A DNA stretch of 64,000 bases from JAOPZW01 sp963835295 (GCA_963835295.1 CAWIEX010000010.1:558001-622000), one strand, 5' to 3'; shown: positions 20,264 through 29,249, numbered from the stretch's first letter. Program-made: numbers and translations. Notes: generated from the sequence alone by a model not told the origin.

Positions 20264-21740
20264 ATGCGCCGTACCCCAATGACCCGTGCCGTTCTTTTGG
20301 GCCTTCTGGCCCTGCTGGTGCTGCCAGCCGCGGCCATGGCCGACACGTTCGATGCAGCCGGCAAGGGGCTGCCCGACTCGGTGGGCATCAACTCGCTCTG
20401 GGTGATCGTCGCCGCCTGCCTCGTGATGTTCATGCAGGCGGGCTTCGCCTTCCTGGAGATCGGCTTCTCGCGCGGCAAGAACGCGGGAACGGTCGTAGCG
20501 AAGATCCTCACCAACTTCTCCATTGCGGCGATCTGTTACTGGGCGGTGGGCTTCGCCTTCGCCTTCGGCGGCGCGACCGGTCATGTCATCGGCGACACCG
20601 GGTTCTTCCTGCGCCACTTCGGCGATCCGCAGCAGGCCTTCCCGATCATGGGCCTCTCCGACGCCACCATCGAGTCGAAGTGGTTCTTCCAGTTCGTCTT
20701 CTGCGCCGTCTCGCTGGCCATCGTGTGGGGCACCACGCTCGAGCGCATCAAGTTCGGCGTGTACGTCATCTACGCCGTGATCTTCAGCGCGCTCATCTAC
20801 CCGATCGCGTCGGGCTGGGTGTTCGGCGGCGGCTGGCTGCAGGTCAACATCGGCATGCAGGACTTCGCCGGATCGACGGCCGTCCACCTGATCGGCGCCA
20901 CCGGCGCCCTCGCTGCGCTGCTGCTCCTGGGCCCGCGTACGCGGCAAGTACGGCGCCGACGGCAAGGCCCGCGCCATCCCCGGCCACAACATGCCGCTCT
21001 TCGGGCTCGGCGTGCTGATCCTGTGGCTGGGCTGGTTCGGCTTCAACCCGGGCTCAACCCTCGGCGCGCTCGACGGCCGCTTCACCGAGGTGCTGATCGT
21101 CACGCAGCTCGCGGCCTCCGCGGGCGTGCTCGGCGCGATCATCACGGCGCGCCTGAAGACCGGGCAGATCGACATCGGCATGGCCGGCAACGGCGCCATC
21201 GGCGCGCTCGTCGCCATCACCGCGCCGTCGGGCTACGTCGCGCCGTGGGCCGGCGTGGTCATCGGCTTCATCGCCGGCATCATCGTCCCGCTCGGCGTCT
21301 ACGCCATCGATCGCAAGCTCGACGACCCGGTCGGCGCCCTCACCGCCCACGGTCTGTGCGGCGTGTGGGGCACGCTGTCGTGCGGCCTGTTCACGCTGCC
21401 GTCGCTGGCGGCCTACAACGGGGTCGGCGATCCCGGCCTGTTCTACTCGGGCTCGATCAAGCAGCTCGGCGCTCAGGCGCTGGGCGTCGTGACGGTGTTC
21501 GCGTTCGTCCTCGCGGCTAGCTACGCCACCTTCTGGGTCATCAAGAAGACCTACGGCCTGCGCGTGTCCGCCGAGGAGGAGGAGGCCGGCCTGGACATCT
21601 CCGAGCACGGCATGTACGGCTATCCCGAGCAGTTCATCCCCATCCCTGAGCTCGTGGGCTACGGTGCGGCCCCGCACGTGGCCACGCCGGCGACGGCCGG
21701 TGCGGCACCGACCCCGACCACTCAGGAGGTGACGGCGTGA
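20264..21740 (+). pseudogene. amt: ammonium transporter, single-base frameshift
   Basis: An Amt/MEP/Rh ammonium channel split into two frames. The first part starts at ATG 20264 after a perfect AGGAGGA, has a cleavable signal peptide (AVLLGLLALLVLPAAAMA) and the Amt motifs WVIVAACLVMFMQAGFAFLE and AVHLIGATGALAALLLLGP. The second part continues in another frame with GKYGADGKARAIPGHNMP, LGWFGFNPGS and the final helices to 21740. One extra base near 20936-20942 (ccgcgtacgcggc) causes the shift; deleting one base restores PRRGKYG. Otherwise the protein is complete (about 490 aa), and glnK remains coupled through GTGA. It is either a recent inactivation or a sequencing error. Confidence 0.85.
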
Positions 21741-22105
21741 AGAAGATCGAGGCCTATATCCGCCACGAGGCGTTCGAGCCGATCCGCATGGAGCTGCTGA
21801 CGCTGGGCTTTCCCTCGCTGAGCATCAGCGAGGTCAAGGGCTCGGGCCGGCAGAAGGGGATCACCGAGCGCTATCGCGGGGCGGAGCTGACGAACTACCT
21901 GCGCCCGAAGGTGAAGCTCGAGTGCGTGGTCGCCGACCGCGACGTGCAGACGATCGTCGACACGATCCTCAAGCACGCGCGGACAGGGGCCGTGGGCGAC
22001 GGCAAGGTGTTCGTCCTGCCGGTGGAGGAGAGCTACCGCGTCCGGACCGGTGAGTCCGGCGAGGAGGTCCTCCAGGCCCATCCGGAAGCCGCCGCCACGA
22101 CCTGA
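21737..22105 (+). CDS. glnK: PII nitrogen regulatory protein
   Basis: A 122-aa PII signal protein that senses ATP/ADP and 2-oxoglutarate and typically gates the neighbouring ammonium channel. Seen are the start KKIEAYIRHEAFEPIRMEL, the T-loop SGRQKGITERYRGAELTNYL, and the nucleotide-binding GAVGDGKVFVLPVEESYRVRTGE. Residue 51, the tyrosine that is uridylylated or adenylylated in many bacteria, is leucine here (YRGAELTN), so classical T-loop modification at that site is impossible; Tyr46 is kept. The GTG start overlaps the amt stop by 4 bp. Plain binding control of the transporter is the likely mode. Confidence 0.95.
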   Translation: MKKIEAYIRHEAFEPIRMELLTLGFPSLSISEVKGSGRQKGITERYRGAELTNYLRPKVKLECVVADRDVQTIVDTILKHARTGAVGDGKVFVLPVEESYRVRTGESGEEVLQAHPEAAATT

Positions 22106-22168
22106 TGGCCGATTCCACGACCGTCGCACTCGCCTGCACGCGCTCCGCGGCGCCGGATCGCCACCCGA

Positions 22169-22204
22169 CGAAGGGGGCCGGGCAACCAGCCCGACACCCC
22201 TTCG
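22169..22204. terminator. two-tier hairpin after glnK
   Basis: CGAAGGGG (22169-22176) pairs with CCCCTTCG (22197-22204). Inside, CGGGC (22179-22183) pairs with GCCCG (22189-22193) around the loop AACCA. It begins 64 bp after the glnK stop and ends 84 bp before the PucR-type start. It may end the amt-glnK transcript or be a structured leader of the regulator; there is no T-tract. Confidence 0.5.
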
Positions 22205-22287
22205 CCGTGCGGCGTCCGGCATCCACGGCCCGCGCACAGGCGAGCGCGGCGGCCGCGGAACCAACCATCTGAGGAGAGAGGGTTCGC

Positions 22288-23505
22288 ATGCCCGAGGCGG
22301 CGGGATCTGAAAGGAAGCCCGCCGCCTCGCGCGGCGGCGCAGGAGGCATCGTCGAGCGGCTGCGCGCCGTTCACCTGGAGATGGTCGACGCCGTCCTGGG
22401 CGGCGACGGCCTCGACAAGGTGGCGGCGCTGGCGGCCGACGCCGCGGGTGCGCCCGTGGCGATCGTCATCCCGCGCCTCGGCGCCGCGGTCGCGGCGCCG
22501 GCGGCCGGCGAGGAGGACCTCGCGACGCTGCGGCGCTACGTCGCCGACCGCGTCAAGGACCGCCCGGCGCAGGTGCCGCCGGCCGTCGGCGCCGAGGTGC
22601 CGATCATGTCCGGCGACGACATCGTCGGCGCGGTGCTCATGCTCCTCGGGCCCACGCCGCCGGGCGCCGAGGCCGGCGACTTCCTGCACCTCGCGGCGGT
22701 CGCCTCGCTCACCGAGGTGGCCGTCGAGGAGGCCAAGGAGGAGGTCGAGCAGAACCTGCGCGGCTCGTTCCTCGAGGACCTGCGCTCGCGCCCGGACCTC
22801 GAGCCGCGCGAGGTCGTGCGGCGCGCGGGGCGCCTGGGCTGCGACCTCTCGCGCGGCGCCGTCGTGCTGTGCGCCGAGCTGACCACCGACCGCCCGCGCC
22901 ACGTGGTGGCCACCATCGCCGAGGATCACCCCGGCGCGCTGGCCCAGCACATGGACGGGCGCGTGTACGCGCTGCTGCCCGCCGTCGGCGGCGACGACGC
23001 GCCCGAGCGCACGCTCGAGCGCGCCCGGCGGCTCGCCGAGCGCCTGCGCCAGCACGGCACGGTCGGCCTGTCGAGCTTCTACGCCGACCCGGCGGAGTTC
23101 GGGCGCGCGATCCAGGAGGCCGAGCTGGTGCTCGACGTCCTGCGCCAGTCCGACGCGCCGATCGCCCAGGACATCGGGACGGGCACGTACCGTCTGCTCT
23201 TCCGCGTCCTCGCCTCGCATCCCGAGGAGGTCCGCTCCTTCTACGAGGACACTGTCGCGCCGATCGTCCGCTACGACGACCAGTACCGCACCGACCTCGT
23301 CGGCACGCTCGAGTCCTACCTCGACCAGAACTGCAACATGAACGCGACCGCGGCGGCCATCTACGCCCACCGCCACACGGTGGCCTACCGCCTGGAGCGC
23401 GTGAAGGAGCTCACGGGCCTCGACCCGATGCTCTCCGAGGACCGCGAGCGCCTGGGCCTGGGCCTCAAGGCGTACCGGATCATCGCGCCGCGGTTGCCGA
23501 AGTAG
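22288..23505 (+). CDS. PucR-family transcriptional regulator
   Basis: A 405-aa regulator of the PucR/CdaR family. The C-terminal DNA-binding part is clear: TLESYLDQNCNMNATAAAIY followed by AHRHTVAYRLERVKELTGLD near residues 345-385. Before it lies the GGDEF-related middle domain (GLSSFYADPAEFGRAIQEAE), and the N-terminus resembles a GAF-like sensing domain. The ATG at 22288 is preceded by GAGGAGAGAG. Family members control purine, amino-acid or nitrogen-compound use. Its position after amt-glnK suggests a nitrogen-related role, but target genes are not evident. Confidence 0.88.
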   Translation: MPEAAGSERKPAASRGGAGGIVERLRAVHLEMVDAVLGGDGLDKVAALAADAAGAPVAIVIPRLGAAVAAPAAGEEDLATLRRYVADRVKDRPAQVPPAVGAEVPIMSGDDIVGAVLMLLGPTPPGAEAGDFLHLAAVASLTEVAVEEAKEEVEQNLRGSFLEDLRSRPDLEPREVVRRAGRLGCDLSRGAVVLCAELTTDRPRHVVATIAEDHPGALAQHMDGRVYALLPAVGGDDAPERTLERARRLAERLRQHGTVGLSSFYADPAEFGRAIQEAELVLDVLRQSDAPIAQDIGTGTYRLLFRVLASHPEEVRSFYEDTVAPIVRYDDQYRTDLVGTLESYLDQNCNMNATAAAIYAHRHTVAYRLERVKELTGLDPMLSEDRERLGLGLKAYRIIAPRLPK

Positions 23506-23540
23506 TGCCCTTTGGCCCGCGGTCTGCCGCCCCGCGCTCG

Positions 23541-23740
23541 CGGCGCTGCGCGGCCAGGGCATCGAGGGGAGGGTGGCCGCGAGCGGTCGGGTGGGCGCGC
23601 TAGGCACGAACCACTTCGGTTTGGGTTCGGTTTCCGCACCAAAAGCGAAGTGGTTGGCGTCTGGCGGCCCGGCGCACGCGACGTCCTGCCGCGGGCGATC
23701 GCGGCCTGCTTGCCCTCGGTGCCCTGGCCGCGCAGCGCCG
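23541..23740. repeat. palindromic intergenic repeat, copy A
   Basis: The first 20 bases (23541-23560) are repeated perfectly in inverted form at 23721-23740, and weaker symmetry continues inward. The centre is an AT-richer hairpin: AACCACTTCG (23609-23618) pairs with CGAAGTGGTT (23646-23655), and TTTGG (23620-23624) with CCAAA (23639-23643). Three sequence blocks recur in the same order in copy B at 38538-38833. The element fills the space between two convergent genes and could act as a terminator for both. It looks like a MITE or REP-like element; no transposase is present. Confidence 0.65.
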
Positions 23741-23780
23741 CCCACGACCACGGACGAACCGCAGCGGGGCAGCGGCGCAC

Positions 23781-25070
23781 TCAGAAGGGCTTGACCACCA
23801 GCAGCAGCGCGACCACCACGACGACGAGCGCCGCGAAGGCCAGGAGGCGCGCCAGCCACGCGGCGGCCGCGCTGCGCCGCGGCGTCTGGCCCGGCTCGAT
23901 GTGGCGGGCGCCGATGGCCGCCGTCCCGGGCGCGGCCTCGGCGGGGGTGCCCTCGCCGGTGCGCCGCGGGCGCCGCGCGCCGAGCACGCGGACCGTCTCG
24001 CCGGGGTCGCCCGCGACGGGGGCCGGCCGCTGCCAGGTGGCGACCTCGGTCGCGTCCTCGCTGCCGGCGCCACCGCGGCCGCGCGGCCGCTCGGCGATCT
24101 CCGTGGCCGGCTCGCCCTCGGGCGGATCGAAGATGTCGCTGTCGTGCTCGTGGGCATCGGCGCGCGCCGCGGCCAGGGCCTCGTCGCCGTGGGGAGCGAC
24201 CACCGCAGCGGCCTCCTCGGCGTCGCTGGCCTCATCGGCCTCTTCGGCCTCGTCGGCCTGCACCGGCTCGCCGTCGAGCTCGGTGACCCGGCCGCGGCGC
24301 ACCGCGGCTTCGGCCGCCTCGGCGCGCTCGCGCTCGCGCTCGAGGTCGCGGCGCATGGCCTCGGCCTCCGCGCGGGCGGCCCGGAGGCTGCGCCGCGCCT
24401 CGGCTGCCTCGGCCTCGAGCTCGGCGACGCGCTCCTCGGCAGCCCGGGCGGCCTCCTCGTCGCGGCCGACCAGGGCGGCGGCCCGCTCCTCGTCGCGGCG
24501 CACGAGCTCGGCGGCGTGCTCGCGGCGCAGCTGGGCCAGCTCGTCGTCGAGGCTGGATGCGCGGCGGGCGTGGTCGTCGCGGGCCATGCGCGCCTCGGCC
24601 ATCTCGGCCTCTGTCGCCTCACGGGCCTGGCGCTCGGTCCCGACCGAGGCGAGCGCCGCCGCGGCGGCCGCGCGCGCCTCGTCGGTTGTCCGGCGCAGGG
24701 CGTTGGCCTCGCGGGCGAGACGCACCTCGCGCTCGCCGCTCGTCTCGGCCAGGTCGGGCGCCGGCAGCCCGACGAGCAGCTCGCGCCCGACGGCGAGGGC
24801 GAAGCTCCCGTCGTCGAGGATCTCGAGCGCCACGGCGTAGCTCGCGCGCCACAGCCCGCCGTCGGGCTCGGCCTGCGCCTCGTTCGCGGCGGCGGGCGCG
24901 ACCTCGCGCGAGCCCTCGTCGCTCTCGGCCATCAGCCGCGGGACGCCCAGGCGCCGGCGGGTCTCCGCGCGGAAGCGCCCCTCGAGCTCGAGCAGCGCGA
25001 CCTCGGCGCTCACCGGCTCGACGGTGAAGCGCAGGACCTCGAAGCTGAGTCCGCTGGCGACGGCGCTCAT
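23781..25070 (-). CDS. tail-anchored coiled-coil protein of unknown function
   Basis: A 429-aa protein with a globular N-terminal region of about 110 residues, a long alanine/glutamate/arginine-rich coiled coil (roughly residues 115-270, with heptad-like patterns such as RREHAAELVRRDEERAAAL), an acidic low-complexity linker, and one C-terminal membrane helix (LARLLAFAALVVVVVALLLV) ending KPF. The topology is that of a tail-anchored cytoplasmic scaffold. I do not recognise the family. ATG 25070 overlaps the stop of the upstream membrane gene (TGATG), with AGGAG just before it; a GTG at 25073 is an alternative. The two genes form an operon. Confidence 0.7.
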   Translation of the reverse strand: MSAVASGLSFEVLRFTVEPVSAEVALLELEGRFRAETRRRLGVPRLMAESDEGSREVAPAAANEAQAEPDGGLWRASYAVALEILDDGSFALAVGRELLVGLPAPDLAETSGEREVRLAREANALRRTTDEARAAAAAALASVGTERQAREATEAEMAEARMARDDHARRASSLDDELAQLRREHAAELVRRDEERAAALVGRDEEAARAAEERVAELEAEAAEARRSLRAARAEAEAMRRDLERERERAEAAEAAVRRGRVTELDGEPVQADEAEEADEASDAEEAAAVVAPHGDEALAAARADAHEHDSDIFDPPEGEPATEIAERPRGRGGAGSEDATEVATWQRPAPVAGDPGETVRVLGARRPRRTGEGTPAEAAPGTAAIGARHIEPGQTPRRSAAAAWLARLLAFAALVVVVVALLLVVKPF

Positions 25071-25723
25071 CACTCCTGTGTCGGCTCGACCGGGTCGAGG
25101 GCCTGGGTGCGCTGGGGATCCTCCGCGGCCGGGTCGGCGGCGGGAGCCGCGGGCTCGCGCGTCTCGTGCCCTTCGGGCACGTCCCGCTCGCGCGCGCCGA
25201 AGAGCGAGTCGTGGCCGCGGGCGAAGCGACGGCCCACGCTCTCACCGTCGTCGTCGGTCGCGACGGCGGGCGCCTCGGCGGCCTCGGCGCCGCGCTCGCG
25301 CGCGTCGATGGCCGCGGTACGCCGGCGGCGCTCGCGGCCGCGGACATCGACCGTGACCGAGATGCTCGCTGCCCCGAGGATGGCCCCGAGGGTCATGATC
25401 GCCGTCGCCGCGAGGGCCAGCCACGCGCCGGTGGCGAGGTCGGAGTCCCTGACCACCGGCGCCGGATCGATGAGCTGCACGAGCACGACGGCGAACGCGA
25501 TGGCCGAGATGAGCGGGAGCGCCCGCCCCAGGCCGCCGGTGCCGAAGCGCGGTGCCACGGCCAGCAGGCCGCAGACGGCGGCGCCGGCCAGCAGGACGTC
25601 GAGCGACTCGAAGACGGCCCAGGCGTCGCCGCCGGGGTGGTACCAGTCGATGAACAGACTCACCAGCAGCAGGACGGCACCGACGGCAACGAGCCCGGTG
25701 CCCGCATCGAAGCGCTCGCGCAA
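25070..25723 (-). CDS. four-helix membrane protein with acidic tail, unknown function
   Basis: A 217-aa protein with four predicted membrane helices in the first 125 residues (GLVAVGAVLLLVSLFIDWY, LLAGAAVCGLLAVAP, ALPLISAIAFAVVLVQLI, WLALAATAIMTLGAILGAAS) and a hydrophilic tail rich in Glu, Arg and Ala. The start is a TTG at 25723 with GGAGG seven bases upstream; the longer open frame above it is an antisense shadow. The stop is fused to the start of the coiled-coil gene. I know no function for the family. It is probably a partner of the coiled-coil protein. Confidence 0.68.
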   Translation of the reverse strand: MRERFDAGTGLVAVGAVLLLVSLFIDWYHPGGDAWAVFESLDVLLAGAAVCGLLAVAPRFGTGGLGRALPLISAIAFAVVLVQLIDPAPVVRDSDLATGAWLALAATAIMTLGAILGAASISVTVDVRGRERRRRTAAIDARERGAEAAEAPAVATDDDGESVGRRFARGHDSLFGARERDVPEGHETREPAAPAADPAAEDPQRTQALDPVEPTQE

Positions 25724-25818
25724 GGGATCCCTCCGGCTTGTTCGGGGTCGATTGGCAGTGAAGCAGACTGCTCGGCGCGCCGACGCGCCCGACGGCAGGA
25801 TTGCAGCGGTCGGGCGGG

Positions 25819-26409
25819 CTACTGGCTCTCGCGCACGACCCGGCCGGTCTTCGGATCGACGTGCGCCTGCGCCGGCTTGGACGACACGTCGACGGTGACC
25901 GACCCGGCGGGCGCGCGGTTGCCCGCGAGCGTCGCCTTGGCCTTGCCGTTGAGCCCCGCCGCGACCTGCCACTTGACCGTGTGCGTGCCGGCCTGCACGG
26001 CGGTCACGCGCCACACGAAGCGCCGCGTCTGGCCGGGGGCCAGGCGCCCCAGGGCCCACGTGTTGGTGTAGGCGGTGTCGCCGCCGCGCGGGCTGGCGTC
26101 GATGACCCACACGGCGCGCTGGGCGTCGGCCAGCCCGGCCTGCTCGGAGCGCGCCGCGAACGAGTTGACCGTGACCGCGACGTTGGGCACGGTCCTGCTG
26201 CCCGTGTTGCGCACGGCGATGACGAAGCGCTCCGGCTGGGCCAGGTGCTGCTTGGTCGGGAAGCTCGCGTTGACGACGTCGACCTGGAAGGTCCCCGACG
26301 GCTCGTCGGCGTCCTGGCGCTTGCCGCCGCCGCAGCCGCCGACGGCGACCGCCGCGACGCTGGCGGCGATCAGGGCGTAACGGCACGCGAACGCGGTCGA
26401 CCCCTCCAC
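25819..26409 (-). CDS. putative lipoprotein, unknown function
   Basis: A 196-aa exported protein. The N-terminal helix ALIAASVAAVAVGGC ends in a lipobox-like VGGC, so it is probably lipid-anchored on the outer face of the membrane. The mature part is mostly beta-strand (FQVDVVNASFPTKQHLAQPE, RFVIAVRNTGSRTVPNVAV, GQTRRFVWRVTAVQAGTHTV) and resembles an Ig-like or CARDB-type domain. It lies 95 bp upstream of the membrane/coiled-coil pair on the same strand and diverges from the MCE operon. The function is unknown. Confidence 0.75.
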   Translation of the reverse strand: MEGSTAFACRYALIAASVAAVAVGGCGGGKRQDADEPSGTFQVDVVNASFPTKQHLAQPERFVIAVRNTGSRTVPNVAVTVNSFAARSEQAGLADAQRAVWVIDASPRGGDTAYTNTWALGRLAPGQTRRFVWRVTAVQAGTHTVKWQVAAGLNGKAKATLAGNRAPAGSVTVDVSSKPAQAHVDPKTGRVVRESQ

Positions 26410-26474
26410 GGCGGCCGGAACGTAGCACAGGCCTCCGCGCCCTCACGCCGTTTACTGAACGCGACGGTTCGGGT

Positions 26475-26503
26475 TTGTCAGCGGTCGCGACCTTTGCTTA
26501 GAG
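26475..26503 (+). promoter_or_regulatory. predicted promoter of the MCE operon
   Basis: TTGTCA (26475-26480), 17 bp, then TTAGAG (26498-26503). The expected start point near 26510 leaves a leader of about 33 bases before the first permease gene. Direction and place fit the long operon downstream. Confidence 0.45.
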
Positions 26504-26542
26504 TGCCCGGGTGCGCCGCACCCGGAGGGGGGTGCGCCGCCT

Positions 26543-27373
26543 GTGGGTTCCTACAACGAGGTCGAGATGGTTCGTAGCGTCGCCGACCGAGCGTTTCTTC
26601 CTACGAAGAACCTGCTCGAGGAAGTCGGGGACATGATGATTCTGACCGGGAAGACGATCCTGTCTGCCCTCCGTCCGCCGTACCCGTACGGCGGTGAGTT
26701 CGTCAGCCAGTTCCTCTTCGCGCTGCGGCTGTGCTGGTTCCCGCTGCTCGTCTCGACCGTCGCCTTCGGTTACGGCGCGCCGGGCCTGCAGGCGGCCAAC
26801 TTCCTCGTCCTGTTCGGCGCGATCGACCGTCTGGGCGGTTTCTTCGTGCTCGCCTCGATCCGCGAGTTCGCCCCCTTCGTCGTCGCGATCGTGCTCGCCG
26901 GCGTGGCCGGCACGGCGATCACGGCCGACCTCGGCGCGCGCAAGATCCGCGAGGAGCTCGACGCGCTGCAGGTCCTGGGCGTCGACCCGGTCAAGAACCT
27001 CGTCGTCCCGCGCTTCCTGGCCCTCATGCTCGTGACGGGCCTGTTCGACGTCTACGCGCTGCTCTTCGGCATCTTCGGCGGCATCATCGCCACGCTGGTC
27101 AACGACGCGCCGCTGGGGCCGTTCTGGGCCACCTTCTTCACGAACGCGTCGATCACGGACCTCTGGGGGTCGGTCCTGAAGTGCACGTTGTTCGGCGCGA
27201 TCATCGCCATCGTGTGCTGTTACAAGGGCATGACCGCCTCGGGCGGCGCCGAGGGCGTGGGCCGCGCCGTCAACCAGGCGGTCGTCATAGCGTTCCTGGG
27301 CGTCTTCGCCTTCAACTACGTCTTCACCCAGACGCTGCTGGCCACCCACCCCGAGATCACGGTGATCAGATAG
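26543..27373 (+). CDS. MCE transporter permease (YrbE/MlaE family), first copy
   Basis: A 276-aa permease of the MlaE/YrbE family with five to six membrane helices. The conserved EFAPFVVAIVLAGVAGTAIT, GARKIREELDALQVLGVDP and NLVVPRFLALMLVTGLFDVY segments (residues 108-175) form the coupling and channel parts. It pairs with the next gene as the two-permease core of an ABC-type lipid importer. The GTG at 26543 is used; an ATG at 26567 (MVRSVADR) with a nearby GAGG is a possible alternative. The stop shares one base with the start of the second permease. Confidence 0.93.
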   Translation: MGSYNEVEMVRSVADRAFLPTKNLLEEVGDMMILTGKTILSALRPPYPYGGEFVSQFLFALRLCWFPLLVSTVAFGYGAPGLQAANFLVLFGAIDRLGGFFVLASIREFAPFVVAIVLAGVAGTAITADLGARKIREELDALQVLGVDPVKNLVVPRFLALMLVTGLFDVYALLFGIFGGIIATLVNDAPLGPFWATFFTNASITDLWGSVLKCTLFGAIIAIVCCYKGMTASGGAEGVGRAVNQAVVIAFLGVFAFNYVFTQTLLATHPEITVIR

Positions 27374-28170
27374 TGGGCGGCTGGCTGGCCATCCCGCGCG
27401 ACTGGATCTCGAGCTTCGGCGAGATCGCCAAGTTCTCCGGGCGCGTCCTCGGCCAGGTCTACGGCCTGCGCGTCTTTCGCTTCTTCGGCGAGACGCTGCG
27501 CCAGGCCGGCATCCTCATCCTCTCCTCGACCCTCGTCATCTGGGGCCTGGTCTTCATCATCGGCCTGCAGTGCGGGATCGAGGGCGCCTACTTCAACCGC
27601 TCGGTGGGCGCGCCCGCCTACGCCGGCGTGTTCAGCGCCTGGTGCGACCTGCGCGAGCTCGTGCCCTACGCGTTCGGCTACATGATGGCCGCCAAGGTTG
27701 GCACCGGCATCGTGGCCGAGCTCGGCTCGATGCGGATCTCCGACGAGATCGACGCGCTCGAGGTCATGGGCATCGACTCGATGCTCTTCCTGTGCGCCAC
27801 GCGCCTGCTGGCGGCGTGGATGGTGCTGCCCTTCATGTACATCGCCGCGGTGGGCGCCGGCTTCTTCGCCAGCTACCTGGCGGTCGTGCAGCAGATCGGA
27901 GAGGTGTCCAGCGGCGGCTTCTTCCTGGTCTTCTGGATGTTCCAGAACCCGCCCGATCTCTTATACAGCGTGATCAAGGGCATGCTCATGGCCACGGTCA
28001 TCGTGCTCGTCGGGTGCTACTACGGCTACAACGCGGGCGGTGGGCCCGTAGGGGTCGGGACGGCGACGGCGAAGTCGATGGTGCTGAACATCGTGCTCGT
28101 GCACCTCATCGGGATGCTCTGCACGCAGCTGTTCTGGGGCGCGAACCCGAGAGCCCCGATCGGAGGCTGA
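27373..28170 (+). CDS. MCE transporter permease (YrbE/MlaE family), second copy
   Basis: The second MlaE-type permease (265 aa), not identical to the first but with the same plan: RELVPYAFGYMMAAKVGTGI, SDEIDALEVMGIDSMLFLC and ATRLLAAWMVLPFMYIAAV. The GTG start lies in TAGTG, overlapping the preceding stop. Two different permeases in tandem are the hallmark of actinobacterial mce operons, in contrast to the single MlaE of Gram-negative bacteria. It is followed 4 bp later by the ATPase gene. Confidence 0.93.
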   Translation: MGGWLAIPRDWISSFGEIAKFSGRVLGQVYGLRVFRFFGETLRQAGILILSSTLVIWGLVFIIGLQCGIEGAYFNRSVGAPAYAGVFSAWCDLRELVPYAFGYMMAAKVGTGIVAELGSMRISDEIDALEVMGIDSMLFLCATRLLAAWMVLPFMYIAAVGAGFFASYLAVVQQIGEVSSGGFFLVFWMFQNPPDLLYSVIKGMLMATVIVLVGCYYGYNAGGGPVGVGTATAKSMVLNIVLVHLIGMLCTQLFWGANPRAPIGG

Positions 28171-28174
28171 ATTC

Positions 28175-29116
28175 ATGGACGACGAGCGACGGACCGCCGA
28201 CGAGCACGCCGAGGAGCCTCTCAACGAGGAGGACCTGCGCCGCGACGAGGACGAGCGCCGCGCCACGGCGCAGACCGAGCGCGTGTCGGTGGTCAACGAG
28301 CCCCAGCGCTCCGACGACGACGAGTTCCGCTGGCACACGGGGCTCAACCGGCCCACCGGCGCCGCCGACGCGGTCGAGTTCGTCGACGTCCACAAGGCGT
28401 TCGGGCGCAACAAGATCCTGCGCGGGCTGAACATGGGCATCCCCGAGGGGAAGATCTCGATGATCCTGGGACCCTCGGGGACGGGCAAGTCGGTGTGCAT
28501 CAAGCACATGGTCGGCCTGCTGTATCCCGACGAGGGCGACATCCTGGTCCACGGCGAGTCGGTGCCGAACATGCACGACGACGAGCTGTTCGAGATGCGC
28601 AAGAAGTTCGGCGTCCTCTTCCAGGACGGCGCGCTGTTCGGTTCCATGAACCTGCTCGACAACGTCGCCTTCCCCCTGCGCCAGCACACCGACAAGGGCG
28701 AGGACGAGATCCTCGAGATCGTCAATCGCCGCCTGACCGAGGTCGGCCTGCAGGACTCGGGCGACAAGATGCCCAACGAGCTCTCGGGCGGTATGCGCAA
28801 GCGCGCGGGCTTCGCGCGGGCGCTCGTGCTCGACCCCGACATCGTGCTCTTCGACGAGCCCGACTCGGGCCTGGACCCCGTGCGCACGGCGCTGCTGTGC
28901 GAGCTCATCCAGGAGATCCACGAGGAGAACGGCGGCGCCTACGTCGTGATCACCCACGACATCATGAGCGCGCGCCGCGTGGCCGAGCACATCTCGGTGC
29001 TGTGGAAGGGGCGGATCGTCGAGTCCGGCCCGGCCGAGGAGCTGTTCAACTCCGACAACGCCTTCGTGCGCCAGTTCCTGTCGGGCGAGTCGCAGGGGCC
29101 GCTGGGCATGGAATAG
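28175..29116 (+). CDS. MCE transporter ATPase (MlaF/MceG type)
   Basis: A 313-aa ATPase that should power the two YrbE permeases. Walker A is GPSGTGKSVCIKH near residue 98, the Q-loop FGVLFQDGALF, the signature LSGGMRKRAGFARAL, Walker B DIVLFDEPDSGLDP and H-loop VITHD. The MRKR form of the signature is typical of MlaF/MceG. An acidic extension of about 60 residues precedes the domain. In mycobacteria the single MceG is encoded far from mce operons; here the ATPase sits inside the operon between permeases and MCE proteins. It is 4 bp behind the second permease. Confidence 0.93.
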   Translation: MDDERRTADEHAEEPLNEEDLRRDEDERRATAQTERVSVVNEPQRSDDDEFRWHTGLNRPTGAADAVEFVDVHKAFGRNKILRGLNMGIPEGKISMILGPSGTGKSVCIKHMVGLLYPDEGDILVHGESVPNMHDDELFEMRKKFGVLFQDGALFGSMNLLDNVAFPLRQHTDKGEDEILEIVNRRLTEVGLQDSGDKMPNELSGGMRKRAGFARALVLDPDIVLFDEPDSGLDPVRTALLCELIQEIHEENGGAYVVITHDIMSARRVAEHISVLWKGRIVESGPAEELFNSDNAFVRQFLSGESQGPLGME

Positions 29117-29249
29117 CTCTAACACGCGCCTAACACGGCACCGGCAGGATGCGCGGCGCCGACGCACCGGAAACCCACACGCACCTCTCTCTCATCTCTC
29201 GTCCCGAGCCAACAGCCCGCCAGGCCTCCGTCATGCGGAAGGGTCGCGC

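Noticed and set aside
22033..23859. 608-residue minus-strand frame across the PucR-type gene and the repeat
   Set aside because: Low-complexity shadow of the regulator; it also crosses the palindromic repeat, which is not coding.
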